Positions 8,400-17,452 of a stretch of DNA of 64,000 bases are shown piece by piece. The notes below the pieces were generated by a model. It saw only the letters and a list, made by a program, of their open reading frames with translations. It searched no databases and had not been told where the DNA came from. A program made the position numbers and the translations under genes. Every line of letters begins with the position of its first letter. Position 1 is the stretch's first letter. The DNA is from Methylocystis sp. L43. GTDB lineage: Bacteria > Pseudomonadota > Alphaproteobacteria > Rhizobiales > Beijerinckiaceae. The stretch spans positions 49,686-113,685 of the forward strand of contig NZ_JADNRA010000025.1 in the NCBI RefSeq assembly GCF_015709525.1. Direction: 5' to 3'.

Positions 8400-9842
8400 C
8401 TAAGCTTCCCGCAATGACGGCTGGGCCCGAACGGCCTCGAAGGCTGCGAGCGCCCGCTCCCGCGCCTCGCCATGGTCAACGATCGGATGCGGATAGGTGA
8501 CGCCAAGCACGACGCCGGCCGCGCGCAAGACGTCGTCCGGCGCCGCCCACGGACGATGGATGTAGCGGACGTCGAGCGCCGCGAGCTCCGGCACGTAACG
8601 GCGCACATAAGCGCCGTCCGGATCGAATTTTTCACCCTGAAGCGCGGGATTGAAGATGCGGAAGTAAGGCGCGGCGTCGGCCCCGCAGCCCGCCACCCAC
8701 TGCCAGTTGGCGCTGTTGTTAGCGAGATCGGCGTCGACCAGCGTGTCCCAGAACCAGCGCTCTCCCTTCCGCCAGTCAATGAGCAGGTGCTTGATCAGGA
8801 AGCTCGCCGAAACCAGACGCGCGCGATTGTGCATCCAGCCCGTGATCCACAATTCGCGCATCGCCGCGTCGACGAGCGGATAGCCGGTCTGACCGTTCCG
8901 CCAGGCGTCGAGCGACGTCTCGTCGTCGCGATAGGGAAAACGCTCGAAGGTCCTGTCCAAAGGGCGATCCGGCAGGTCCCAGTGAGAGATCAGCAGGTGA
9001 TGGCAGAACTCCCGCCAGCCGAGTTCCCTCAGATAGGCTTCGCCGCCGATGCTCCCGGGGTCGCTGATCGCGTGCCAGACTTCGCGCGGCGACAATTCGC
9101 CAAAGTGCAGATGCGGGGAAAGCCTGGAAACGCCGACGCGGCCCATGAAGTCGCGTTCAACCTTGTAGTCGACGACATGGTGGCGCGCGAAATCTGCGAG
9201 TTCGGCGCGCGCGGCCGTCTCGCCGACGAGCCAGACCTTGCGCATGCCGATCGCCCAATCGGGGTTTTGGGGCAGCAGCCGCCACGCGTCGAGATCGTCG
9301 CTGTCGGGCGGAAGCGGCGCGGCGTGCAGGATTTCGGGCGCCGGAAGGGGTCGCTCAGGCGCCGACGCGGCGAGGCAGGCCCGCCAAAAAGGCGTGAACA
9401 TGCGGAAGCTCTCGCCCTGTTTGGTGCGAAGCGTCTCCGGTTCAAAAAGCAGCGACTCATGGAAACAATGGGCTTCTACTGCATCGTCGGCCAGCTGCGC
9501 CTCGAGTTCGGCGTCTCGCCGGATCGCCCAAGGCTCGTAAAGCTTGTTCCAGAAGACGGCGCCGGCGCCGGTTTCGGCGATGATCTGCTCAAAAACGTAG
9601 GGAGCGCGCCCGCGGCGCAGGGTCAGCGTCAGGCCCCTGCCGGCGAGGCTCTGGGACAGCGCTCTGAGAGAATGGTGCAGCCACCACCGCGCCGCGGCGC
9701 CGGTGCGCCATTCTCCAGGACTTTCATCGTCGAGGATGTACAGAGCGACGAGCGGCGCTCCCGATCGTGCAGCCGCCAGAAGCGCCGGATTGTCAGTGAT
9801 GCGCAGATCATTGCGAAACCAGACGATCGCCGGCGCATTCAT
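8400..9842 (-). CDS. phrB: Deoxyribodipyrimidine photolyase (class I CPD type)
   Basis: The 480-residue flavoprotein has the N-terminal antenna-binding Rossmann domain (IVWFRNDLRITDNPAL) and the C-terminal FAD/DNA-binding helical domain with RELGWREFCHH, the TGYPLVDAAMREL loop, WMHNRARL and NNSANWQWVAGCG. It repairs cyclobutane pyrimidine dimers using blue light. The ATG at 9842 was chosen as it places the conserved beta strand four residues in; the frame extends to 9878. The very large antisense frame on the other strand is a GC-skew shadow. Cryptochrome-type function is possible but the motif set favours photolyase. Confidence 0.93.
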   Translation of the reverse strand: MNAPAIVWFRNDLRITDNPALLAAARSGAPLVALYILDDESPGEWRTGAAARWWLHHSLRALSQSLAGRGLTLTLRRGRAPYVFEQIIAETGAGAVFWNKLYEPWAIRRDAELEAQLADDAVEAHCFHESLLFEPETLRTKQGESFRMFTPFWRACLAASAPERPLPAPEILHAAPLPPDSDDLDAWRLLPQNPDWAIGMRKVWLVGETAARAELADFARHHVVDYKVERDFMGRVGVSRLSPHLHFGELSPREVWHAISDPGSIGGEAYLRELGWREFCHHLLISHWDLPDRPLDRTFERFPYRDDETSLDAWRNGQTGYPLVDAAMRELWITGWMHNRARLVSASFLIKHLLIDWRKGERWFWDTLVDADLANNSANWQWVAGCGADAAPYFRIFNPALQGEKFDPDGAYVRRYVPELAALDVRYIHRPWAAPDDVLRAAGVVLGVTYPHPIVDHGEARERALAAFEAVRAQPSLREA

Positions 9843-9976
9843 ATCGCGAGAACCCCGTTTGACGTTCCGAAAGGTCACGCCCGATCGCTCCGCTCGGGAC
9901 TAAGTCGTAACCTCGCCGGCCGCCAAGGGTTCCCCCGTCCGCGCTTTCAGGAGATCAATCTCGTCGCGCCAGGCGG

Positions 9977-11440
9977 CTAGTGGAGGCGTTTGGCGTGCTT
10001 GATGCCATAAAAAAGGTAAATGGCGACCCCGATGACGGTCCAGATCAACAGCCGCAGCCAAGTGTCGAGCGGCAGCGCGACCATCAAAGCGAAACAGGAC
10101 AAAATGCCGGCGACCGGCAACCATGGGGTCCCGGGCGCGCGGAACGGGCGGCGGAGATCCGGGTGCATTCGACGCAGGCGCAGCAAAGACAAACAAACGA
10201 GCGCGAAAGCCGCCAGCGTCCCGATGCTCACCATTTCGCCGAGAATATCGAGCGGCAACAGACCCGCCGCGAGCGCCACGACCACGCCGACGAGGATCTG
10301 GCTGACGGCGGGCGTGCGCCATGACGGGTGAAGCTTCGCGAAGATCGGGGGCAGCAGACCGTCATGCGCCATGGCGAAAAAGATGCGCGTCTGCCCGTAG
10401 AGCAGCACCAGAATCGCGGTCGTCAGTCCGGCCAGCGCGCCGAGCTTCACCGCCCAGGCGAGCCAGGAGACGCCGGTGCGATCCATGACCAGCGCCATAG
10501 GGTCCGGAACGCCCAGCTCCTTGTAGTTGACGACGCCGGTCGCCACCGCCGCCACGGCCACGTAGAGTATCGTGCAGATGATGAGCGAGCCGATAATGCC
10601 GATCGGCACGTCCCGCTGTGGATTATGCGCCTCCTGCGCCGCGGTCGAGACGGAGTCGAATCCGATATAGGCGAAGAACACCACCGAAGCGCCGCGCACG
10701 ACGCCGCTCCAGCCGTAAGCGCCGAACTCGCCCGTGTTTTCGGGAATGAGCGGCGACCAGTTGGCGTGATCAATATGCGCGGCGCCAAACACGATCACCA
10801 TCAGCACGACAGTGACCTTGATGGCGACGATGACGTTATTGAACAGCGTCGACTCGGAGGTGCCGCGCACGAGCAATGCGGTGAGCAGCAGGACGATCCC
10901 GGCGGCGGGAACATTAAACAACCCGTGCACAGCGCCGGGCGGCGCCCCGTGCGCGGTCGGATCGGCAAAAAAGGCCGTCGTCAATTCGGGCGGCACATGT
11001 ATGCCGAGCCCTTGCATGACGCGGTTAAAATAGCCGCCCCAGCCGACGGCGACCGTCGCCGCGCCGGCGGCATATTCGAGCACCAGATTCCAGCCGATGA
11101 TCCAGGCGAAAATCTCGCCGAGAGTCACATAGGTGTAAGTATAGGTGCTCCCGGAAACGGGAATGAGCGACGCAAGCTCCGCGTAGCAGAGCGCGACAAA
11201 GGCGCAGGCGAGTCCCGACAGCACGAAGGAGATCATGACGCCTGGTCCGGCGTAATTCGCCGCCGCCGTGCCGGTCAGCACGAAAATGCCGGCGCCGATG
11301 ATTCCGCCGACGCCAAGCGACATCAGCGACGCCCAGCCCATCGCGCGCTTGAGGCCGTCTCCCTCGGCGGCGTCGTGATCGGCGATGATCTTGTGGACGG
11401 ACTTGCGGCTGAGATAGCTCTTGCTGGCGGCTTGGAACAA
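9977..11440 (-). CDS. APC-family amino acid permease (cationic amino-acid transporter type)
   Basis: This 487-residue protein has 12 or more membrane segments and the APC signature GVGGIIGAGIFVLTG near residue 42, plus IGFDSVSTAAQEAHNPQRD and a C-terminal RAPGTPWLP motif as in YfnA/CAT-type permeases. It probably imports amino acids by proton coupling. The start is TTG at 11440, with AAGGGTG suitably placed upstream. It appears monocistronic. Substrate cannot be fixed from sequence. Confidence 0.88.
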   Translation of the reverse strand: MFQAASKSYLSRKSVHKIIADHDAAEGDGLKRAMGWASLMSLGVGGIIGAGIFVLTGTAAANYAGPGVMISFVLSGLACAFVALCYAELASLIPVSGSTYTYTYVTLGEIFAWIIGWNLVLEYAAGAATVAVGWGGYFNRVMQGLGIHVPPELTTAFFADPTAHGAPPGAVHGLFNVPAAGIVLLLTALLVRGTSESTLFNNVIVAIKVTVVLMVIVFGAAHIDHANWSPLIPENTGEFGAYGWSGVVRGASVVFFAYIGFDSVSTAAQEAHNPQRDVPIGIIGSLIICTILYVAVAAVATGVVNYKELGVPDPMALVMDRTGVSWLAWAVKLGALAGLTTAILVLLYGQTRIFFAMAHDGLLPPIFAKLHPSWRTPAVSQILVGVVVALAAGLLPLDILGEMVSIGTLAAFALVCLSLLRLRRMHPDLRRPFRAPGTPWLPVAGILSCFALMVALPLDTWLRLLIWTVIGVAIYLFYGIKHAKRLH

Positions 11441-11712
11441 GCGTCACCCTTTCGAATTCGCGACGTGGCGAGCGCGCCGCGCCTTCGGCGGCGCCGATTA
11501 TCATTGCGGCGCAAAAACATACAAGCGGAAAGACGCGGCGAGGCGAAGCGCGATCGCGACGCGCCTTAATTAGCCTTCGAGATCCGTGACTTCGCGCGCG
11601 TCTGCGCGTCGCGGCCCGGTCCGCCTGACTTGCCTTGCAGCAGCCTTTGCTATAGCACGACTCGAGCGCGGCGTCGGCCGCCTGTTAAGGGGTTGAGCTC
11701 GAGAATGACGGC

Positions 11713-11946
11713 ATGAGCCAGAAGCCCATCAATTATCTGCGCCTGTCGACGCTCGTCGCCGTGGCGATCTTGGTTGGCACCGAGCTGGTCGGCGCATCCT
11801 GGGCCGCGGGCTGGGCGCTGGGTGGGCTTTTTCAGCTTGATCCCCTCATCAGCCGCGCGCTCGAAATCATCTTCTCCCTCGCCGGCCTGATCGGACTCTA
11901 TTTCTTCATGCGGACCGCCATCCGCAATGAGCCGATTCGCGGCTAA
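11713..11946 (+). CDS. Small two-helix membrane protein, conserved hypothetical
   Basis: The 77-residue protein has two predicted membrane helices (about 12-35 and 46-68) separated by a short loop, with a basic C-terminus. No known domain is recognised. It lies 100 bases before opgD on the same strand and may be co-transcribed with it, so an envelope role is possible but unproven. Confidence 0.6.
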   Translation: MSQKPINYLRLSTLVAVAILVGTELVGASWAAGWALGGLFQLDPLISRALEIIFSLAGLIGLYFFMRTAIRNEPIRG

Positions 11947-12045
11947 TTAAGGTCCCGCGCCGCAATGTCTCGCGCCCCCCGAAAGGCTCGCGGCGGCGGC
12001 GGACCCAGGCGCGCATCTCCCAAACTTCGCAACAAGGACGCCGAG

Positions 12046-13629
12046 ATGGTCGAGAAGCAGGATCGTCGCTCGTTTATCAAAGCGGCGGCGGCGACGAGCG
12101 CCCTCGGCGCGGTCGGCGCGCCTCGCAGCGAGGCGGCGACGAGCGTCTCCAATCTCCGGCTCGGCGAACCGCGGCCATTCTCCTTCGAGACGCTCAAGCA
12201 GACGGCGCAGCGCCTCGTCAAAGAGCCTTACCGCAAGCCGAATATTCCCGCGCCCGAGATCACCTCGCAGATCGACTACGAGAAGTGGGGACAGATCACC
12301 TACAACACCGATCACGCGCTTTTCGCCGACACCAAGGACCGCTTCCCCGTAGAGTTCTTCCACCTGGGGATGTTCTTCAAGAAGGCCGTGCGCATGAATG
12401 TCGTTGAAAACGGCGAGGCGCGCGAAGTTCTTTACGATACAAGCTACTTCAATATGCCGGCCGATTCGATCGCGCGGCACCTGCCGCCTGGGGCCGGCTT
12501 CGCGGGATTTCGCATTCAGGAGGCCAAGGACGGCGCGCTCGACTGGAAGAAAAACGACTGGGTCGCGTTTCTGGGCGCGTCATATTTCCGAGCGATCGGC
12601 GAATTGCGCCAGTACGGCATGTCGGCGCGCGGTGTCGCGCTCGACACCTGGCAGGCGGGATCGAACGAAGAATTCCCTGATTTCACTGAAATTTACATCG
12701 GCCCGGAGACCGCCGACGGCGTCGTCCTGCATGCCCTGCTTGAAGGCCCCTCGATCGTTGGCGCCTATCGCTTCCTGATGACGCGCGGCAAGGGCGTGAT
12801 TATGGACATCGACTGCTCGCTGCATTTGCGCGGCGCCTTCACGCGTTTTGGCGTCGCGCCGCTCACCTCGATGTTCTGGTTCTCGGAGACCATAAAGCCT
12901 ACGGCGATTGATTGGCGGCCGGAAGTGCATGATTCGGACGGGTTGAGCATGTGGACCGGCGCAGGCGAGCGCTTGTGGCGGCCGTTGAACAATCCGAACC
13001 GGGTCATGGCGTCGGCGTTCGGCGACAATAACCCGAAGGGCTTCGGCCTGATGCAGCGCGACCGCAATTACGATCATTATCTCGACAACGTCTTCTACGA
13101 TCGCCGTCCGAGCGTGTGGATCGAACCCAAGGGCGACTGGGGCAAAGGGGCGATTCAACTCATCGAAATCCCGACGGACGACGAGATCCACGACAATATC
13201 GTCGTCATCTGGGCGCCCGAGAAGCCCGCCGTTCCCGGCGCCTCCTTCGAATATTCCTATCGGCTGCATTGGCTTGCGGACGAGCCCTATCCGACCAAGC
13301 TCGCACGCTGCGTCGCGACCAGGCTCGGCAACGGCGGCCAGCCCGGCAAGCCGCGGCCCAAGGGCGTCCGAAAGTTCATGGTGGAGTTTCTGGGCGAGCC
13401 GCTCGCCAAGCTCCCCTTCGGGGTGAAGCCCGAACCCGTGTTATGGGCTTCGCGCGGAACGTTCTCATACGTGTTCACCGAAGCGGTTTTTGACAATGTG
13501 CCGGGCCATTGGCGGGCGCAATTCGACCTGACCGTCGAAGGCGCTGAGCCGGTGGAGATGCGCCTGTTCCTCAAGAACGGCGATGAGGTTCTTTCGGAAA
13601 ATTGGCTATATCAGTATCACCCGCTCTAA
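12046..13629 (+). CDS. opgD: Periplasmic glucan biosynthesis protein OpgD/OpgG
   Basis: The 527-residue protein starts with a Tat signal (DRRSFIKAAAATSALGAVGA), which fits OpgD, the Tat-exported member. The mature part has conserved blocks of the family: PPGAGFAGFRI, VAFLGASYFRAIG, YGMSARGVALDT, DGLSMWTGAGERLWRPLNNP, and GFGLMQRDR followed by YDHYLDNV. These proteins shape the beta-1,2-glucan backbone of osmoregulated periplasmic glucans. ATG at 12046 is preferred because AAGGA lies 8 bases upstream and the Tat motif then sits correctly; the open frame extends to 11965. No opgH is in the window. Confidence 0.93.
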   Translation: MVEKQDRRSFIKAAAATSALGAVGAPRSEAATSVSNLRLGEPRPFSFETLKQTAQRLVKEPYRKPNIPAPEITSQIDYEKWGQITYNTDHALFADTKDRFPVEFFHLGMFFKKAVRMNVVENGEAREVLYDTSYFNMPADSIARHLPPGAGFAGFRIQEAKDGALDWKKNDWVAFLGASYFRAIGELRQYGMSARGVALDTWQAGSNEEFPDFTEIYIGPETADGVVLHALLEGPSIVGAYRFLMTRGKGVIMDIDCSLHLRGAFTRFGVAPLTSMFWFSETIKPTAIDWRPEVHDSDGLSMWTGAGERLWRPLNNPNRVMASAFGDNNPKGFGLMQRDRNYDHYLDNVFYDRRPSVWIEPKGDWGKGAIQLIEIPTDDEIHDNIVVIWAPEKPAVPGASFEYSYRLHWLADEPYPTKLARCVATRLGNGGQPGKPRPKGVRKFMVEFLGEPLAKLPFGVKPEPVLWASRGTFSYVFTEAVFDNVPGHWRAQFDLTVEGAEPVEMRLFLKNGDEVLSENWLYQYHPL

Positions 13630-13774
13630 CGCGGGCGATTGACACTCTCGCCGTCTTCGGGCCAAGACTTCCGTGAGTTGCAAAGAGACCATACACGGAA
13701 GAGCTTCCTCGCCTCGTTGGCAGCGCCTCTAAGGCTGCGGACGTTCATTCGCGAATGCGCCAGGAAATTAGACA

Positions 13775-15004
13775 ATGACGAAGAGAATTACCAAGTGTCG
13801 CGTTAGCGGCTCAACCAATCTCGTCTCGGTTCTGACGCTCGGCGACCAGGCGCTCACGGGCGTTTTTCCGAGCTCTCGCGAGACGCCTGTCACGGTCGGA
13901 CCTCTGGAGCTCGTCTGGTGCCCAGATTCAGGCCTGCTGCAGCTCGCGCACAGCTATGAGGCGAGCGAGATGTATGGCGAGAACTACGGTTATCGCTCGG
14001 GCCTCAATCAGTCGATGGTGCGACACCTGACCCAGAAGATCGCCCATCTCGAGCGCTTCGCCGATCTCAAGCCCGGCGACGCCGTGCTCGACATCGGCTC
14101 AAACGACGCGACGTCTCTCAAGGCCTACACGACGTCGGGCTTGACGCGCATCGGGATCGATCCCACCGGCGCCAAGTTCCGACAATATTATCCAGACGAT
14201 ATCAAGCTCGCGCCGGAGTTCTTCTCTTCGCAGGCGTTTGAAAAGCTCTCGCCGAAGCGGGCGAAGATCGTCACGTCGATCGCGATGTTCTACGACCTCG
14301 ACGACCCCGTCTGGTTCGCCCGCGAAGTCGCCAAGGCGCTCGCGCCCGACGGGGTGTGGCATTTCGAGCAGAGCTATATGCCGTCAATGCTGCGGCTCAC
14401 CTCCTACGACACGATCTGCCATGAGCATATCGAATATTACTCGCTGGGGGTCATCGAGAAAATTCTCGGCGCGGCCGATCTCCAGATTCTCGACGTGCAG
14501 ATGAATGCGGTCAACGGCGGCAGTTTCGCCGTCACCGCCGGCCACAAGAACACGCAGCGCAAGCGCAATCTCGCGGTGATCGACTGGCTGCTGGCGCAAG
14601 AGGAGCGGATGGGGCTGAACACGCCTCGCCCCTACCGCGATTTCGAAGATCGCGTGTTCCGCCATCGCGAGGACCTGCGCCGCCTGCTGCGCGCGCTCAA
14701 GGACGACAACAAGCGCATCCTCGGCTACGGCGCGTCGACCAAGGGCAATGTGGTGCTGCAATTCTGCGACATCGGCCCCGACCTCGTCGATGCGATCGCC
14801 GAGGTCAATCCCGACAAATTCGGTTGCTTCACGCCCGGCTCACATATCCCGATCGTCTCAGAGGCGGAGGCGCGCGCCATGAAGCCGGATTACTTCCTCG
14901 TGCTGCCCTGGCACTTTAAGGACGGGATATTGGCGAGGGAGCAGGAATATCTCGCCAGCGGCGGCAAGATGATCTTCCCGTTCCCCGAGATCGAGATCGT
15001 CTGA
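13775..15004 (+). CDS. SAM-dependent sugar C-methyltransferase (NovU/TylC3-like)
   Basis: The 409-residue protein matches the three-part layout of NDP-hexose C-methyltransferases: an N-terminal putative zinc domain, a Rossmann methyltransferase (AVLDIGSNDATSLKAY at about 105-120, later FEQSYM and CHEHIEYYS), and a C-terminal domain with GYGASTKGNVVLQF. The N-terminal metal site is odd, since KCRVSGS lacks the second Cys of the usual CRxCG motif. Such enzymes add branches to deoxysugars of surface polysaccharides or glycans, fitting the neighbouring FkbM and glycosyltransferase genes. The sugar is unknown. Confidence 0.85.
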   Translation: MTKRITKCRVSGSTNLVSVLTLGDQALTGVFPSSRETPVTVGPLELVWCPDSGLLQLAHSYEASEMYGENYGYRSGLNQSMVRHLTQKIAHLERFADLKPGDAVLDIGSNDATSLKAYTTSGLTRIGIDPTGAKFRQYYPDDIKLAPEFFSSQAFEKLSPKRAKIVTSIAMFYDLDDPVWFAREVAKALAPDGVWHFEQSYMPSMLRLTSYDTICHEHIEYYSLGVIEKILGAADLQILDVQMNAVNGGSFAVTAGHKNTQRKRNLAVIDWLLAQEERMGLNTPRPYRDFEDRVFRHREDLRRLLRALKDDNKRILGYGASTKGNVVLQFCDIGPDLVDAIAEVNPDKFGCFTPGSHIPIVSEAEARAMKPDYFLVLPWHFKDGILAREQEYLASGGKMIFPFPEIEIV

Positions 15005-15172
15005 TCGACGCAACCGCCTGCAGACCGGAAACGCTAGAATGCAAAATGGCCTCCAGCCGCGACACTGGCGAACAATCCAAAAATTTCAATGCGATCATGT
15101 GAATAATGCGGCTCTGAACGTCAAAGTGAATCGAAATCTTGCGCGCGGGCGTCTTAATCGGGGGGACGACTG

Positions 15173-16129
15173 ATGGGCCTTTTTCAGAATGTCATGAACT
15201 CTCTGCGTCTTTTCAACAAGAACGAGGTCTATGACCTCGATCAGTTTGTCGAAAAATTCCTGCTACAATCCACGGAATGGGATCGCGCGCGACTTTACGA
15301 CGCAATCTCCAAGCGACAGACGGGCCTGCTTCTTCACGCGCGCCAAAGCATTGAGCCATTTATCGTTGATACGGCTGACAAGTTCATGTCACGGGAAGTT
15401 TTTATTACCGGCTCCAGTCAGTTCGATACGGTTAGAACAGCCTTCGACTTGATCTCCCGTGAACGCGGAGTGGATCTGAGCGACGCGACGCTCATCGATG
15501 TCGGCGCGAACATCGGAGTCATCAGCATTCCGACAATCGCGCGAGGACTATGCGCCAGAGCGATCGCCATCGAGCCGACGCCATCGACATGCAGATTGCT
15601 GCGCGCCAATGTCGCGTTGAACGGCCTAGAGAGCCAATTCACAATCTATCAGGTCGCTCTTTCGGATCGGGAAGGAGAAGCGCTGTTCGAACTTTCCGAC
15701 GACAATACCGGCGACAATCGCCTCTCCATCGACGCCGTCGATAACGCCTATAACGAAGCGTCGCGCCCAAAGATCAGCGTTCCCCTAAAGCGTTTCGACA
15801 ACTTGCTGCCCGACATCGATGCAACAATTTGCGTTATCTGGATAGATGTGCAGGGTTTTGAGGGATTTGTGCTCGCCGGCGCATCGGCTGTCCTGAAGAA
15901 CAAGCCCCCGTTAGTGCTGGAATTTTGGCCCTATGGCATGCGGCGGACGAAGAGCTTTCCCTTGTTGATGAAAGCCTTGGACGGCTATGACCGCTATTGC
16001 GTTCTGTTTTCCACGCTCGGCGTGGAGACCGCCGTCTTTCGCCCGACCGCGGACCTCAACAATCTATGGGATTCGGTCGCGCCTCTTGCGGATGAGCCAA
16101 CCCAAACAATGGATATACTAGTCCTCTAA
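15173..16129 (+). CDS. FkbM-family methyltransferase
   Basis: The 318-residue protein contains a Rossmann SAM-binding motif LIDVGANIGVISIP (about residue 107) and later IEPTPSTCRLLRAN and WIDVQGFEGFVLAG, all characteristic of FkbM O-methyltransferases that act on sugars or secondary metabolites. It lies in a polysaccharide block, 168 bases after the C-methyltransferase. GGGGG precedes the ATG closely. Sugar O-methylation on an exported glycan is the likely role. Confidence 0.85.
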   Translation: MGLFQNVMNSLRLFNKNEVYDLDQFVEKFLLQSTEWDRARLYDAISKRQTGLLLHARQSIEPFIVDTADKFMSREVFITGSSQFDTVRTAFDLISRERGVDLSDATLIDVGANIGVISIPTIARGLCARAIAIEPTPSTCRLLRANVALNGLESQFTIYQVALSDREGEALFELSDDNTGDNRLSIDAVDNAYNEASRPKISVPLKRFDNLLPDIDATICVIWIDVQGFEGFVLAGASAVLKNKPPLVLEFWPYGMRRTKSFPLLMKALDGYDRYCVLFSTLGVETAVFRPTADLNNLWDSVAPLADEPTQTMDILVL

Positions 16130-16172
16130 ACGTCCCGAAATCTGCTCGATCAAGCATAAGGACGGCAGCCAC

Positions 16173-16272
16173 ATGATGATCTCTTATGCGCAGAACTTCG
16201 AAGACGTGATGCTCGAACCAGCATTCGCCGATCTGGAAATCTGATTCTGGATCGATGTCGGCGCGCCGCCTT
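16173..16272 (+). pseudogene. Remnant of a second FkbM methyltransferase N-terminus
   Basis: Directly after the FkbM gene the + strand reads MMISYAQNFEDVMLEPAFAD, closely matching the characteristic beginning of another FkbM subfamily. An in-frame TGA is then followed by FWIDVGA, the expected SAM-binding strand. The similarity ends within about 100 bases, so this is a 5' relic of a paralogue. Confidence 0.6.
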
Positions 16273-16306
16273 GTTCAGCCGCGGAAAATAATCCCCGAAA
16301 CGATCG

Positions 16307-17350
16307 TCACGCGCCTTGCGCGCCCTTTGCTTGCGCGAGATATTTTTGCTCATGGTGCGCGCTGAGTTCAGGCTGTTGCTGTCTGAAGCGCTTCGCCGAC
16401 ATCGTCGCATACGCGAATTTCGCGCGCAGATTGTCGAGTGAAAAATCGCAATAGACCTTCTTCATCAGACTATCCATCAGCGCGCGATCTTCGCCCGCCG
16501 GATTGACGAAGCACATGAATTTGCCAAGCTGCATCGCCAGCGGATGGAACTCGTGTCTGATCACGCGCCGCACGTGGAAGGCCTCGATGCTGTCGTGGCC
16601 GAAAAAGCGGTCGGCGATATTGTGGAATCCGTCGATGGCGATGCGATAGCGATTGACCATGCCGCCGCCAGCAAAGGAGTCGTTGTCGGGGCGCCGGTCC
16701 AGCAGCGCGCCGGAGAGAACTTTGATGCTTAAGCCGCCGGGCATCAGTTCGAAAAGGCGCGCCACATGCCCCCAGCAGCTTCCGACGAATTCTTCATTGA
16801 GCGGCACGCGGTTCCAGGTCGAGCGCTTAACGATGATCCCGCCGATGAAGCTGAAGAACGCTTCGGTGTTGACCGCCTTGCTGAAATAGTCGTGGCGGCT
16901 GCGCGGATCGGATAGCTCGAAGACGGCGCCGTCCTCGCACGCGACGGCCGGATATTCGGTCCAGCTGTCGTGATAAAAATAATACTCCATGTGCTTGCAC
17001 AAATAGAGATCATAGCCGCTTTGAATTTCGTTGAGCACGCGACGCAGCGCGCCCGGCCGCATGATGTCGTCGCCGCTGAACAGCCAGCAATAGTCGCCGG
17101 TCGCGGGCTCAACGGATTTCGCCATGTCGCGGTCGATGCCGCCTTTCTGAGGCTGGCGCACATATTTGATATTGGGATGCTTGCGCTCGTAGCCCGCAAT
17201 AATTTCCGCGGTGTTGTCGGTCGACGCGCCGTCGAGAATGACGATCTGCACGTCATCCCCACCGTCCTGACCGAGGATCGAATCCAGAGTTTCAGGAATG
17301 AATTTCGCGAAATTATAGATGGGAATGCAGACGGAGAGGCTGGCGGTCAT
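16307..17350 (-). CDS. Family 2 glycosyltransferase (RfbV-like)
   Basis: The 347-residue GT-A enzyme begins with SVCIPIYNFAKFIPETLDSI, has the nucleotide-binding VILDGASTDNT and a metal-binding FSGDD around residue 92. The opening block is similar to abequosyltransferase-type GT2 enzymes (RfbV/WbaV). It probably adds a sugar to a lipid-linked oligosaccharide in the cytoplasm. It sits with other glycan genes and is transcribed towards the FkbM genes. Donor and acceptor are unknown. Confidence 0.85.
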   Translation of the reverse strand: MTASLSVCIPIYNFAKFIPETLDSILGQDGGDDVQIVILDGASTDNTAEIIAGYERKHPNIKYVRQPQKGGIDRDMAKSVEPATGDYCWLFSGDDIMRPGALRRVLNEIQSGYDLYLCKHMEYYFYHDSWTEYPAVACEDGAVFELSDPRSRHDYFSKAVNTEAFFSFIGGIIVKRSTWNRVPLNEEFVGSCWGHVARLFELMPGGLSIKVLSGALLDRRPDNDSFAGGGMVNRYRIAIDGFHNIADRFFGHDSIEAFHVRRVIRHEFHPLAMQLGKFMCFVNPAGEDRALMDSLMKKVYCDFSLDNLRAKFAYATMSAKRFRQQQPELSAHHEQKYLAQAKGAQGA

Positions 17351-17452
17351 CGACGCAAGGTCCCTACGCGAGAGTTTAGAGCCCTCACAGAGCTTCAGTC
17401 GCGCGGAAGATAGGCGGAAGCGGCGGTTGAGGCAACGCGGCGATCGGCGCGT

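Noticed and set aside
8472..9980. 502-codon frame antisense to the photolyase gene
   Set aside because: Codon bias and motifs clearly favour the minus-strand photolyase; this is a GC-driven shadow.
10328..11569. 413-codon frame antisense to the APC permease
   Set aside because: Highly charged, His/Gly-rich shadow of a membrane protein gene.
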